Shown here piece after piece: positions 18,668 to 28,343 of a DNA stretch of 64,000 nucleotides. The first letter of the stretch is position 1, and each line of letters starts with the position of its first letter. This stretch comes from Bacteroidetes bacterium GWF2_33_16. Its GTDB lineage: Bacteria > Bacteroidota > Bacteroidia > Bacteroidales > UBA12077. Under the pieces are notes generated by a model that searched no databases, had not been told where the DNA came from, and worked only from the letters and a program-made list of their open reading frames with translations. Both the position numbers and the translations under genes were made by a program. The stretch spans positions 1-64,000 of the forward strand of contig MEOE01000028.1 in assembly GCA_001768565.1 (NCBI GenBank). Reading direction: 5' to 3'.

Positions 18668-19093
18668 ATGGATCACATTGTTTATTTAGATTATAAAGCA
18701 AAAGAATTAGACAACCTTAATAAAGGTTTAAAATCAATGATTATTCGTGGTGCGATGGGTCGAAAATTGCCCTATGGAAGAGTTAGTAAGGGAGATGTCT
18801 TATATTTCATAGAAAATAAAGGAGATGGTTTGGTAAAAGCAAGAGCCACCGTGGCAGATATAATAAATACCGAACAGCTAACAAAAGAAGAATCCATTAA
18901 TTTGGTTGAAAAGAATCAAAAAAAATTGTGTTTGGATACAGGTTTGTTTAAACGATTTGCAGGAAAGAGATACCTGGTTTTTATTACGGTTAGTAATTTC
19001 TCTGAATTGAGACCTTTTAAAATTGACAGATCTGAATATAGTAATATGGATGATTGGTTGCCAGTGGCAGACATTGAAAAGGTTAAAATTTAA
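18668..19093 (+). CDS. PUA/ASCH-like domain protein
   Basis: 141 residues, cytoplasmic, no signal peptide. The pattern MIIRGAMGRKLPYGRVSKGD, then VLYFIENKGDGLVKARATVADII, with a conserved-looking KRFAGKRYLVFITV strand and a final NMDDWLPV, fits the small beta-barrel PUA-like superfamily (ASCH/EVE group), whose members bind RNA or modified bases. I recall similar stand-alone proteins in Firmicutes and Bacteroidetes but cannot assign a function. It is a lone plus-strand gene between the VWA gene and a minus-strand operon. Confidence 0.6.
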   Translation: MDHIVYLDYKAKELDNLNKGLKSMIIRGAMGRKLPYGRVSKGDVLYFIENKGDGLVKARATVADIINTEQLTKEESINLVEKNQKKLCLDTGLFKRFAGKRYLVFITVSNFSELRPFKIDRSEYSNMDDWLPVADIEKVKI

Positions 19094-19247
19094 TTCTGGG
19101 TTGTTTTAATCAGAATAAAAGTAAGATGATTGAACCTAATAGATTATTAATTAGATTCATTTCGCAAAAGCAGTTAACCAGCTATTAAAAATTTGATACA
19201 CTCGTAAGTGAATTAAAATTTAAAAAGACTATTCTGTTTTCTCCTTA

Positions 19248-19991
19248 TTAGAAATAAGTTTTAATCACAAAGCTTTTCCAATCTGCTTCAAATTGTTGAG
19301 TTGATATTCCTAGTGTTTGCTCAATGTTTCCATTCGCTTTTATTAGGTTTACAAAATGACTTTTATCCCAGCTTACAATAATAAATTCTGAAAGAAGATA
19401 TCCAACTGAATATATTTTATTTCCTCCCGAATTAAAATCAGAATTAAGTTCAGCTAATGTCGGGAAATTGCCACTAACTAAATAACTAATTGTAGTTGGA
19501 TTTACAAACTCTCCTGCTTCGTAAATAGCTATTGCCTCCCACAACCATCTTGGGTTATTTCCGATGGTATTGTTCACGACCAATGAAACAGCATGGCAAA
19601 ATTCGTGAAGAGCAATCTGGGATGTATAACTTCCCTGGTAAAGAATCCGAATATCTGTTGAGCTATAAACCCAACCTGATGCACCCTGATATCGTTGGTC
19701 AATTGCCTGTTCCATATCCTCGAGAAAGTTGGTTTCGTTATTCCATATTTTAACCGAAACCATATTCATCGAACTAACTTCAAGATCATTTAATACTCTT
19801 GAATAATTATCATTTAGTTTTGTATTAATAGGAGTTATAATGCTTTGAGTTAATCCATCGTGAAGAACAAATGTAAAATTACCCTCCTCAATAATGACTG
19901 GATCATCATCAGTGGTTTCAGTGTCTTTTGCACAATTGCTCAACACTGTAATTAACAACAAATTAAAACAAATATATTGGAAGTAATTCAT
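19248..19991 (-). CDS. Gluzincin-like metallopeptidase lipoprotein
   Basis: 247 residues. The signal ends in VLSNC, a plausible lipobox. The zinc site is HEFCHAVSLVVNN followed by WLWEAIAIYEAGE, that is HExxH plus a downstream glutamate about 25 residues later, as in MA-clan (peptidase_MA-like, M1/M61-related) enzymes. The domain is short, so it may be a minimal protease or a binding relative. Its start codon overlaps the stop of the upstream serine hydrolase gene by one base (TGATG on the minus strand), so the two are translationally coupled. It is the last gene of a four-gene operon. Confidence 0.75.
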   Translation of the reverse strand: MNYFQYICFNLLLITVLSNCAKDTETTDDDPVIIEEGNFTFVLHDGLTQSIITPINTKLNDNYSRVLNDLEVSSMNMVSVKIWNNETNFLEDMEQAIDQRYQGASGWVYSSTDIRILYQGSYTSQIALHEFCHAVSLVVNNTIGNNPRWLWEAIAIYEAGEFVNPTTISYLVSGNFPTLAELNSDFNSGGNKIYSVGYLLSEFIIVSWDKSHFVNLIKANGNIEQTLGISTQQFEADWKSFVIKTYF

Positions 19992-21037
19992 CAGTTAAAA
20001 GCCGAAATCATTGAGTTAATAATTAAATCGAGAGTTCTGTACCATTGTTCGTTTGCAACTGAAGCTGTTACTCCAGTCAAATTATTTGTTGCAACAACAA
20101 TTAGTTCCAGACTAGGTACAATTACAATAAATTGTCCTCCATACCCATTTGCAAAGATATAATTAACTTCCTCCTTTTGTCCTAACCACCAGCAATATCC
20201 ATACCCGGAAGCAAAATTCATTGTATTGCCGGTTGAAATTTTTGAGAGTACTGAATTATTTATATAATCAGATGGAATTATGCTTTTTCCGTTGTAAACA
20301 CCTTGATTAAGAACCAATTGGCCAATTCTAATCATATCATGGGGTGTAAATATCAACCCTGCTCCTCCATTACAATATCCCTGCTTGTCAATGTACCAAT
20401 CCACTTCTTCGATATCAATTGGATTGAACAAGTATTGTAACGAAAACTCATACGTTGACATTCCACTAACCTTTGTGATTATATATGAGAGTAAATGAGT
20501 GCCTGCAGAATTGTATGTAAATAATTGCCCTGGCTCTGCAATTAAAGGTTTATCTAAAAGATATTGTACCTGATTATCAGCTAATGCCCAATCATTATAA
20601 CCAGAAGCAGTTAATTCATTCCATTCAAAACCACCAGTCATACTTAGGAGATGGCTAATTTTTATTGCTGATTTTTCTGGAGTAATTGTATAAATTGAAG
20701 TATCAATAAATTCACCAAGGGTTTGGTCAACGGAGGTAAGGAATCCTTTATCGATTGCTATCCCTATTAGTATACTCATTACACTTTTTGTTACAGAACG
20801 AACACTTTGCCGAACATCAGCACCCCCTGTTCCATAAAAGGCTTCTTTAATTATTGTGTCTTTATGAAAAACCACTAAACTTGTTAAGTTATCTATCTGT
20901 TGTGCAGAGGAAAATGCCTCATTTAATTTCGTGTAATTAACTTCAGGATTTGATGAAGAGTCGTCAGAACAATTTGTTACAGAAATAACCAACAAAACCA
21001 AAAGAATGCTTTTAAAAAGATTTTTCACTTCTTTCAT
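19991..21037 (-). CDS. Serine hydrolase lipoprotein, beta-lactamase (class C/S12) family
   Basis: 348 residues, with lipobox VTNC (C23). The penicillin-binding fold shows S81-V-T-K84 as the nucleophile/lysine pair, the tyrosine motif in FTYNSAGT, and a third-motif-like GYGGQFIVIVP in place of the usual H/K-S/T-G. S12 members are esterases, D-aminopeptidases or carboxypeptidases; the substrate here is unknown. The stop overlaps the start of the gluzincin gene. It is similar in layout to the serine hydrolase at the head of the same operon. Confidence 0.85.
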   Translation of the reverse strand: MKEVKNLFKSILLVLLVISVTNCSDDSSSNPEVNYTKLNEAFSSAQQIDNLTSLVVFHKDTIIKEAFYGTGGADVRQSVRSVTKSVMSILIGIAIDKGFLTSVDQTLGEFIDTSIYTITPEKSAIKISHLLSMTGGFEWNELTASGYNDWALADNQVQYLLDKPLIAEPGQLFTYNSAGTHLLSYIITKVSGMSTYEFSLQYLFNPIDIEEVDWYIDKQGYCNGGAGLIFTPHDMIRIGQLVLNQGVYNGKSIIPSDYINNSVLSKISTGNTMNFASGYGYCWWLGQKEEVNYIFANGYGGQFIVIVPSLELIVVATNNLTGVTASVANEQWYRTLDLIINSMISAFN

Positions 21038-21162
21038 GTATTTTAAGTTTAAGTATGTATCTCAGAAATCAATTTTCATTTATTTTAGAAACAGCCTAAT
21101 ATATTATTTATAGGATCTTTTTTAAGAATAATTTATACTTATTTTGGATCATTCTTTTTTGC

Positions 21163-23022
21163 TTAATCAAGTTGGTCGTTTAAAGTAGCCCTCATTTGCT
21201 CAATAAAATCAGCCTTTACCCAAAATGAGGCGGAATGATTTCCATACCAAAACATATAAAAAAGGTATTTGCCATCAGATGTTACCCTACAACAATGACT
21301 TCTCTCGTTAATTTTAGCCACATTTGCAATGGGTTTCGCTATTGTCCAAGCGCCATCATCGTTTCTGAAGCTAATAAACAACCCCATTTGATGCCCCTGA
21401 TTTGTTGCACGATCGAATAGCAGAAAGTCTCCATTTGGAGAGATATAGGGGGATCCTTCAGCGTTTTGGGAGTTAATAGTATTACTTATCTTTTCGGGTT
21501 TCTGGTAAATTCCGTTTTCAAATTTGGAACAAAATATTTCTCCAAAGTTTTTTTCTTCAGGATCTCTCGCACCAAAGTAAAGATTCCCAAAGTTATCAAC
21601 TGAAACCTGCCAGTGCAGGTTAAGAAAATTTACAGCATCTATAGGAGTAGGATTTACCCAATTATTCCCTTCTTTTGTTACAAACCAGATGTTTTCTTTT
21701 TCAGAATTACCTTCATTCTGTTTTAATGGTCTTTTAGAAACAAAAAATAATTTTTTACCATCAGGGGAAATAAAGGGAGAATCATCACCGTAACCAACTT
21801 TTGAGAAGGATGCAATTTCTGGTATTGTCCATTTGCCATTTTCCAGTTTCGAAGTAAGTATTTGTTGTATTCCTTCAGTTGATGTTTTCGTAGGATACCA
21901 GCCCGACCAAAAAGCTTCGTCACCATTGGGTGAAAAAACAATATTACCATGCATATCATATTTTGTTGATACAATATCAGGAGCAAAGACTCGTGCTAAA
22001 TTCTCTGGTTCTTTCTGTCCAAGGTAGTTTCCATTTAATACTGGAAATTGCTGTACTGAAGTATCCGCTCCTTTTGATACTAAAAAATCACATACATCCT
22101 TGTGCCCAAAATAATCTGCAAGATTATACGGTGTTCTTCCCGATGCATTCCTGTCGTTTATATCAGCACCCTTGCCCAAAAGTAATTCAACAATCTTTAA
22201 ATTTCCATTTTCAGCTGCGCTGTGAAGGGGCGACCAACCATAGGCATCGCCTGTCATTACCTTAAAACCTCTCTCCAAAAGCACTTCAACAATTTTCACG
22301 GAACCTCCTGCTGCGGCAGAGTGCAGTAAACCTCTCGTATATTGGTTGTTTTGCAATTCAAAACCCTGCTCGAGCAATTTCTCAAATAAGCTTGTAAATC
22401 CTCTTGTGCAAGCTGCATTTAATAGTTGATAGGATTCTGGCCCTTGCTCTGTAGGAATATTAGCTCCTTTATCAATAAAGTAATTTACAATCTCTTCTGA
22501 ACCAAACTCAGCCGCAACTTGTATTGGTAACCAATCCCACATTCCTTTTTTATTAATATCGGCTCCATTTTCAATTAGAAGTTTTATTGTTTCCAATCTA
22601 TCAACCTGTTGTGATGAGTTTTGATAATGTTGAATTGCATTCGTAAGAGGAGTGTAATTTGCCCCATCGTTCACATTAATTTTGGCCCCTTTTGAAATAA
22701 GTATCGCAACTACATCTTTTTTTCTCCACTTTGCAGCAATATGTAATGGCGTTTCTCCGGTATTTGAAGGTGCATTTACATCACAACCTTTTTCAATAAG
22801 ATAATTGGCAATATCCGTTTTTGTATTTGTTGCAGCCAGATGTAGTAAAGTATTTCCAACTTCATCTCTCGACTGGATAAGTTTAGAATCTTTTTGAACT
22901 AGAGATTTTACTTTTTTTAGATTTTCTGATTTAACAGCTTCAAAAACATTTTGAGCTTGTACTTCTTGAAATGCAAAGAAAATGCATAAAAGAAAAACTA
23001 ATGTTAACGGGGATTTCTTCAT
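21163..23022 (-). CDS. Exported ankyrin-repeat protein fused to a PD40 beta-propeller
   Basis: 619 residues with a signal peptide of about 23 residues (ending VQAQ). Residues of about 25-325 hold eight or nine ankyrin repeats (for example GNTLLHLAATNTKTDIANYL and GETPLHIAAKWRKKDVVAIL). Residues of about 335-610 form a WD40-like/PD40 (TolB-like) propeller starting NYLGQKEPENLARVFAPDIV and rich in SPNGDEAFW and SPDGKKLFFVS motifs. The propeller belongs to the same family as three stand-alone proteins at 52-59 kb. Both parts are protein-binding folds and no enzyme motif is seen. A 22-base gap separates it from the upstream serine hydrolase gene. Confidence 0.85.
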   Translation of the reverse strand: MKKSPLTLVFLLCIFFAFQEVQAQNVFEAVKSENLKKVKSLVQKDSKLIQSRDEVGNTLLHLAATNTKTDIANYLIEKGCDVNAPSNTGETPLHIAAKWRKKDVVAILISKGAKINVNDGANYTPLTNAIQHYQNSSQQVDRLETIKLLIENGADINKKGMWDWLPIQVAAEFGSEEIVNYFIDKGANIPTEQGPESYQLLNAACTRGFTSLFEKLLEQGFELQNNQYTRGLLHSAAAGGSVKIVEVLLERGFKVMTGDAYGWSPLHSAAENGNLKIVELLLGKGADINDRNASGRTPYNLADYFGHKDVCDFLVSKGADTSVQQFPVLNGNYLGQKEPENLARVFAPDIVSTKYDMHGNIVFSPNGDEAFWSGWYPTKTSTEGIQQILTSKLENGKWTIPEIASFSKVGYGDDSPFISPDGKKLFFVSKRPLKQNEGNSEKENIWFVTKEGNNWVNPTPIDAVNFLNLHWQVSVDNFGNLYFGARDPEEKNFGEIFCSKFENGIYQKPEKISNTINSQNAEGSPYISPNGDFLLFDRATNQGHQMGLFISFRNDDGAWTIAKPIANVAKINERSHCCRVTSDGKYLFYMFWYGNHSASFWVKADFIEQMRATLNDQLD

Positions 23023-23044
23023 CTGTTTCTATACTTTTTAATTT

Positions 23045-24118
23045 TTATAATTTTGCTTCAAGTATCATATTGAGTAATTTACCAATATCACTATTTGAGA
23101 CCGAATTCCCTGGAATAAACGTATTAACTCTATGAACGAAAACCATATCATACTCAGGAATAACAATTAAAAAATGGCCTCCATATCCACGAGCAGAATA
23201 AGCACCTTCCTTTAGTCTAACATTGGGCAAATGAGGCAATTTGTTTTTATCCTTAGCCACCCACCACATATATCCATAGCCATCACCTCGATATATTGTA
23301 GCATCAGAAAAATAAGTGGTACTTTCTTTGACCCAATCAGCTGGTATTATTTGTTTTTCGTTCCACTTTCCATTACGCAACATGAGTAAACCAAAACGCG
23401 CCAAATCGTGCGCATTTATTACAAACATATAAGCCTCATGGACCGATCTGCCAGTTTTAAATGACATCCCGTTTTCGATTTCAAATCTTTCCATTTGTAT
23501 TGGATCAGCAATATCCTCCTTAAAAGCCTGAAAGATTTTTTTACCTGTAAGATTTTCAAAAATTGTTCCCAGCACATTGAAATCCCAATTATTATATAAC
23601 CAGAACTCACCTGGTTTAAACATATCCTTAGGCGGTTTTAAGTTGTGCATTGCATCATTTTCTGCCTCCGCGGTATGAAAAACTCCTGAACGCGCCTTTA
23701 AGCAGTCCCGAATTGTTGCTGTTTTTTCCTGCTCTGACAATGCAGGTTCATCATCAATACCAAGCTCTAACATAGTTTTATCTATATTAATAGTGCCATT
23801 TTCAACATACTTTCCATACAATGCGCTAAGCGCACTTTTTCTCATTGAATGTGTAAGAAAAAGGGAATCTACATCTCCCCATTCATAGAGAATAACTCCG
23901 TTAACAATGATTGTTACTGCCGAAGTTTTTAAGGTTTTCGAAAACTCCTGGGCAGCAGCTACCTTCTCTTTTGAAAACCCCAATTCTATAGGATTACTTA
24001 CTTTATTCCAGATTTTCCCAGGAAAATTATTTACAGATTGGCCAAATGCAGAAAGAGTACAAAAAAGCAAAACAAAGGCAATAACTGCATAATTCTTACT
24101 GTTTTTTGTTGTTGTCAT
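23045..24118 (-). CDS. Secreted serine hydrolase, beta-lactamase (S12) family
   Basis: 357 residues with a signal peptide ending SAFGQ. Catalytic S91-M-R-K94 (HSMRKSALSALYG), a tyrosine motif in FWLYNNWDFN, and ARGYGGHFLIVIP near the C-terminus place it in the beta-lactamase superfamily. It is likely an esterase or peptidase acting in the periplasm rather than a true antibiotic-inactivating enzyme, though this cannot be decided from sequence. It is the first gene of the operon that continues to 19248 and has a candidate promoter upstream. Confidence 0.85.
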   Translation of the reverse strand: MTTTKNSKNYAVIAFVLLFCTLSAFGQSVNNFPGKIWNKVSNPIELGFSKEKVAAAQEFSKTLKTSAVTIIVNGVILYEWGDVDSLFLTHSMRKSALSALYGKYVENGTINIDKTMLELGIDDEPALSEQEKTATIRDCLKARSGVFHTAEAENDAMHNLKPPKDMFKPGEFWLYNNWDFNVLGTIFENLTGKKIFQAFKEDIADPIQMERFEIENGMSFKTGRSVHEAYMFVINAHDLARFGLLMLRNGKWNEKQIIPADWVKESTTYFSDATIYRGDGYGYMWWVAKDKNKLPHLPNVRLKEGAYSARGYGGHFLIVIPEYDMVFVHRVNTFIPGNSVSNSDIGKLLNMILEAKL

Positions 24119-24164
24119 ATTTATTATTTTATTCTTTTATGATAGTACTTCACAATAATTAGCC

Positions 24165-24172
24165 CAAACTTA
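24165..24172 (-). promoter_or_regulatory. -7 box of the serine hydrolase operon
   Basis: Minus-strand TAAGTTTG fits TAnnTTTG, about 47 bases before the ATG at 24118. No clear -33 TTG. Confidence 0.4.
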
Positions 24173-24372
24173 TATTCGACAGTATTACTGAGATTTACAC
24201 TTTTTGCTTCTTTTTGAAATTGTTTAAAAACGAACACCAAAAGATCAAAAACGGACACTTTCTAAATTAAACCTAATTCCCTTTACATTCTTTTCCTATT
24301 TTGGGCATTTGTATTTATTAGAATAAGCCTTTTACTTTTTTATAATATTTAATACTCATATTTTTGACCTGT

Positions 24373-26781
24373 CTATTCATAGCGCATAAGTTCTGTTGGA
24401 TTCACTCTTGACAGCTTAATAATATGTACACTAATAACTGTTAATGAAATAAATAGTGTAATAAACAACGAGTATATAAATACAGTTGGACCAATAAAAA
24501 TTCGGTAAGCAAAATTTTGCAACCATTCTGAAATTATAAAATATGCAATTGGCCATGCAAAAAATACTGCTATAAATACCAGCTTTGTTGTTTCACCAAC
24601 CATTTGGTACATAATGGTTAAGGGCTGTGCACCATTAACTTTTCTGATAGCCATTTCTTTGGTTCGTTTTCTTGTTGTAAACGACGAAAGACCATATTGT
24701 CCTAAACAAGTTAAGATAATTGCAAGAACCGTTGAGAAAAGAAGAATTTTTGAAAGATTTCTGTCGGACACATACATCTCATCAATTTTATCACTTAGTA
24801 CTGAAACCGGGTTCAGGTAATTAGGTGACATCTCTTTGAGCATATTCTCAGTAAAAATTCTTGTTTCTGCAATTTTTTCAGGATTTACTTTAATTGAAAC
24901 GTATCGTGTTTCAGGATAATCGTCACAACCTATAACAGAAAAAGCCAACGGCTCAATACCCAAGTGGAGGGAATGAAAATTGAAATCCTTAACTACCCCG
25001 ATTACAACTCCCATATTATTTCCATCGAAACCGAACCTTTTCCCAATCGGGTCTTCCCATCCAATTAACTTAGCAGCTGTTTGGTTTATTACAAATCTGT
25101 TTGCCGTATCTGATACATATTCTGAAGAAAAACCTCTTCCTTTAATTATTTCAAGCTTATAAAACTCAAAAAAATTATATCCAATACCTGCTTTATATAT
25201 AGGCAATTTAGTATCGGCAGGTATATTTTCCCATTGAGCATTGGAATTTGATCCTATAGTGTTTGGAAGATTAGCTGAAGTTGCCATTTCAACAATTTCA
25301 AAATTCTTTCTCAGCTCATCAATTAATCCTTCTGGATTTTTACGAAGGCCCGGATCTCTGAGGTAAACAGTTAAAATATTTTCCCTTGCAAAACCAGGAT
25401 CTGTTTTCTTAATAAAGTTCATTTGCTTTAATATAGAAAGAGTACAAATTATTGCAGTAATAGAAATTATATATTGCATTACAACCAATACATTTCTTAA
25501 TAACCCTGTTTTTCTTTTTCCATTAAAACTCTGTAAATTCTGTTTTATTAGCTGCAATGGACTAATTGATGAGAGATGAACAGCCGGATAAAGTCCTGCA
25601 ACAATCCCAATTAAAAGTATTAGCACAAGTATTTTAATAATGTTATTGTACTGAAAAATCATAGAATAAACCAATGGTCTACCAGTAAAAACGCTGAAAG
25701 TCGGCAGCAAAAACCAGACTATGAAAAGCGCTAGAAGGAGTCCAAATACTGAAAGCAGCATAGATTCTGTAATACTCTGATTAAGTAAGCCCCGTCTGTC
25801 GCAACCAAATACTTTTAAAACACCCATGGTTCGTAATGCGCCAAAAGACCTTGCTGCAGCCATATTCATATAGTTGAAACAAGCAATAAGTAAGATTAAA
25901 ACGCCAATAGAAAGCACCAAATAGATGTACCTGATGTCGATATTATTGGAGGGGTCAAAGTTTATATTACCAGCAAGGTGAATATTATTAAGAGGTTCGG
26001 GTATTAGTTCTAAGTTTTGATTTAAGTGTTCATCTGATGTATATTTTTTATATAAATCATTAAGTTTGGCTTTAATCACTCCTGTTTCAACTTTACTTTT
26101 AAGTTGAAAATAGGTTATATAGCTATTTGAGTCCCATTTGTCAACATTTTCTTTACCTCCTCTAATACTGTACAATGTTTCGAATCCAGTAATAAAATCG
26201 AAACGAAGGTGTGAATTATCCGGAATATCATCCAAAATACCCTTTACCGTAAAAACATACTTATTATCAGCAGTTATCGACTTTCCGATTGGATTTTCAT
26301 CGCCAAAATACTTCCCTGCCATCTCCTTTGTTAAGAAAAGAGTAAATGGTTCTTTTAGAGCTTCAGCAGGATCGCCTGATAAAATTGGGAATGAGAATAT
26401 TCGTAGAAAATCCTGATCAGCATATAAAATCCCGTACTCTTCAAAAAGGTTAGAATTGCCTTCAAAAATATGACTTCGCATTATACATTTTGATGCATAT
26501 TTTACCTCAGGCATTTCGTTTACCAATGCCTCCTTAAGTGTTCCCGGAGTAACAGCAAATACATTTGAACCCATATAACTGTTTCCCTTTTGCTTTTGTA
26601 TAATCCGATATATTTGCCCAGCATTTTTGTGGAACCTATCGAAGGAGAATTCATACTGCACATATAAAATTATAAGAATACAACAGCTAAGTGCTATTGC
26701 CAGTCCTATTGCACTAATAACAGAAAGACTTCCCTGTTTAAGGATGTTTTTTAAGGGAAGGTTTATATATTTTTTAAGCAT
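24373..26781 (-). CDS. MacB-like ABC permease with two FtsX domains
   Basis: 802 residues. Layout: helix near 20-42, a periplasmic MacB_PCD core to about 270, three helices of the first FtsX domain (about 285-410), a second helix near 430-450, a second periplasmic core, and a last FtsX domain ending RVNPTELMRYE. This double-FtsX form without a fused ATPase is the common Bacteroidetes type of MacB-like permease, thought to act in efflux or mechanical signalling at the envelope with a separate ATPase. No ATPase gene is adjacent. It is separated from the upstream FISUMP gene by 188 bases and has its own -7 candidate. Confidence 0.88.
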   Translation of the reverse strand: MLKKYINLPLKNILKQGSLSVISAIGLAIALSCCILIILYVQYEFSFDRFHKNAGQIYRIIQKQKGNSYMGSNVFAVTPGTLKEALVNEMPEVKYASKCIMRSHIFEGNSNLFEEYGILYADQDFLRIFSFPILSGDPAEALKEPFTLFLTKEMAGKYFGDENPIGKSITADNKYVFTVKGILDDIPDNSHLRFDFITGFETLYSIRGGKENVDKWDSNSYITYFQLKSKVETGVIKAKLNDLYKKYTSDEHLNQNLELIPEPLNNIHLAGNINFDPSNNIDIRYIYLVLSIGVLILLIACFNYMNMAAARSFGALRTMGVLKVFGCDRRGLLNQSITESMLLSVFGLLLALFIVWFLLPTFSVFTGRPLVYSMIFQYNNIIKILVLILLIGIVAGLYPAVHLSSISPLQLIKQNLQSFNGKRKTGLLRNVLVVMQYIISITAIICTLSILKQMNFIKKTDPGFARENILTVYLRDPGLRKNPEGLIDELRKNFEIVEMATSANLPNTIGSNSNAQWENIPADTKLPIYKAGIGYNFFEFYKLEIIKGRGFSSEYVSDTANRFVINQTAAKLIGWEDPIGKRFGFDGNNMGVVIGVVKDFNFHSLHLGIEPLAFSVIGCDDYPETRYVSIKVNPEKIAETRIFTENMLKEMSPNYLNPVSVLSDKIDEMYVSDRNLSKILLFSTVLAIILTCLGQYGLSSFTTRKRTKEMAIRKVNGAQPLTIMYQMVGETTKLVFIAVFFAWPIAYFIISEWLQNFAYRIFIGPTVFIYSLFITLFISLTVISVHIIKLSRVNPTELMRYE

Positions 26782-26810
26782 TGTTATTCTTTAAAATGAA
26801 GTGAGGTTTA

Positions 26811-26818
26811 CAAAAATA
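26811..26818 (-). promoter_or_regulatory. -7 box of the MacB-like permease gene
   Basis: Minus-strand TATTTTTG matches TAnnTTTG, 30 bases before the ATG at 26781. Confidence 0.4.
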
Positions 26819-26969
26819 CTTTCTAAACAAAAAGGATTGCATTCTAGTAAAATAAAATTAATAATCGCTATTACTCATTTCTAATTGTCTTGTTAATAGT
26901 TAAAAGACGGTTTTATAATAAACTTGCTGCATTTAATGTTGTTTACATAATTCTAATACAAACTACTAA

Positions 26970-27644
26970 TCAATTCTTTACGTAGCGAACAGCAAAAGCA
27001 ATTCCTGATGTTATATCAATTGGGCTCACCTCTGTGATTAAATTTGAGTAATTATAATATATGTAAATACAATAGGGATTATGTGCGTTATTGGCTGTTC
27101 CCCAATACGAACCATGCTTCCTTAAATCGTAGAAAATTCCATCAGGACCTCGAAATCCGCCCCCAACAGCAGTAAAACCGACAAAATTAGTTGCTCCAGT
27201 ATTGGGGGAATTCCAAAGGACAGTACCAGTTTCTTTTAGCTTACCTCCAGCAATAGATGTACCCCCGGCAATCCTAATTAACTCATCCCATTCATCTTTT
27301 GATGGCAAATGCCAACCTATTGGTGTAACTTGTACGGCCGCGAGCCAGGTATAAAGCCGACCATATGTATTAGCATTACTATTGTTATCATCATATACAT
27401 AAACACCCTGTAAATTTTGCCCTGCGGCTGTTTTAACTGCTTTAAAGTTTTCGGACATCCAAACCTGGTTGCCAATTTTAACAGTCTTATATGTATTGCC
27501 GTCGATATCAGTTACTGGCTCGTCTGGTGTACCATAGGATTGATGATTAACTTTGGGATCATCCTTTTTACAGGAATCAGAGAATGAAACGGAGGCTACC
27601 AATATTACTCCTGCTATTAATACTGTTAAAAATTTCTTTTTCAT
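26970..27644 (-). CDS. FISUMP-domain lipoprotein
   Basis: 224 residues. The signal peptide is followed by SFSDSCKKDD, a lipobox-like site with C25. The rest is one FISUMP domain (Fibrobacter succinogenes major paralogous domain): DIDGNTYKTVKIGNQVWMSE, GRLYTWLAAV, GWHLPSKDEWDELI, and the closing FAVRYVKN. The domain is a C-type-lectin-like surface fold of unknown ligand, common in Bacteroidetes. A short palindrome lies just upstream of the start. Confidence 0.88.
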   Translation of the reverse strand: MKKKFLTVLIAGVILVASVSFSDSCKKDDPKVNHQSYGTPDEPVTDIDGNTYKTVKIGNQVWMSENFKAVKTAAGQNLQGVYVYDDNNSNANTYGRLYTWLAAVQVTPIGWHLPSKDEWDELIRIAGGTSIAGGKLKETGTVLWNSPNTGATNFVGFTAVGGGFRGPDGIFYDLRKHGSYWGTANNAHNPYCIYIYYNYSNLITEVSPIDITSGIAFAVRYVKN

Positions 27645-27651
27645 TTTTTAA

Positions 27652-27668
27652 AATTTGGTTCCCAAATT
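27652..27668. promoter_or_regulatory. Palindrome upstream of the FISUMP gene
   Basis: AATTTGG (27652-27658) and CCAAATT (27662-27668) are perfect inverted copies with a 3-base spacer, 8 bases before the FISUMP ATG. It may be an operator or a leader hairpin. Confidence 0.3.
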
Positions 27669-27828
27669 GCATTCAATATTATCCATTCGTTTTTTAATCT
27701 GGCTAAATAAAAATAATCTATAACCTCATAGCTTTTTATCATTATACACACGTATTAATACAAATTTCAAAAAATGAAAATTTATATTTCGGGTTTTTCT
27801 TTCAGTTTACCTTTGCAAAATAGAGTCC

Positions 27829-28074
27829 TTAACTTACTTTCAGCAATTCTTGGAGCTGAATCCCTATTAAGATAACAGGTAAGTCTACTGCAAAATAATT
27901 TTGATTCATTAATTTATATTCTTGTAAAATAATACTATCACAATCGTAAATAGATTCATCTTGATTAATACAAACTGCTTGTTCAGTTTTTATGGCACCT
28001 GCATCACAAGATGAAAAACCAAATACTGCAAGAAAAATCACTGTTATTAAAATAAAAACTAATTCCTTTTTCAT
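27829..28074 (-). CDS. Small putative lipoprotein
   Basis: 81 residues, not recognised. The N-terminus MKKELVFILITVIFLAVF ends in GFSSC (C23), a good lipobox; the 58-residue mature part has two further cysteines and no known motif. It faces away from the LytS/LytTR pair at 28344 (269 bases between starts) and may be regulated by it. The last 20 residues are hydrophobic (LPVILIGIQLQELL). A short gene of this size could be spurious, but the signal and composition support it. Confidence 0.5.
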   Translation of the reverse strand: MKKELVFILITVIFLAVFGFSSCDAGAIKTEQAVCINQDESIYDCDSIILQEYKLMNQNYFAVDLPVILIGIQLQELLKVS

Positions 28075-28307
28075 TTAATATATTTTGAAAAGGCAAGATT
28101 CCAAAAACAATTGATTGATACAATAAGTATTATATAAGCGGTTTAAAATTGAAATAAAAGGAATAAAACTATACTGGGCAGAAATCAAATAAACATCTTA
28201 ATGAATTGCCCTTACACATCATTCACAATTTTATATAGCTTATTTTGTTATTCATTTAGAATTTTGACCGTTCATAAAAAAATGTAACTAACAGAGAAAA
28301 TAAAAGT

Positions 28308-28315
28308 TAGCTTTG
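28308..28315 (+). promoter_or_regulatory. -7 box of the first LytS/LytTR operon
   Basis: TAGCTTTG fits TAnnTTTG; transcription would start near 28320, leaving a leader of about 24 bases to the ATG at 28344. Confidence 0.5.
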
Positions 28316-28343
28316 TAAATGAAGTTATAATACATAGAAACTT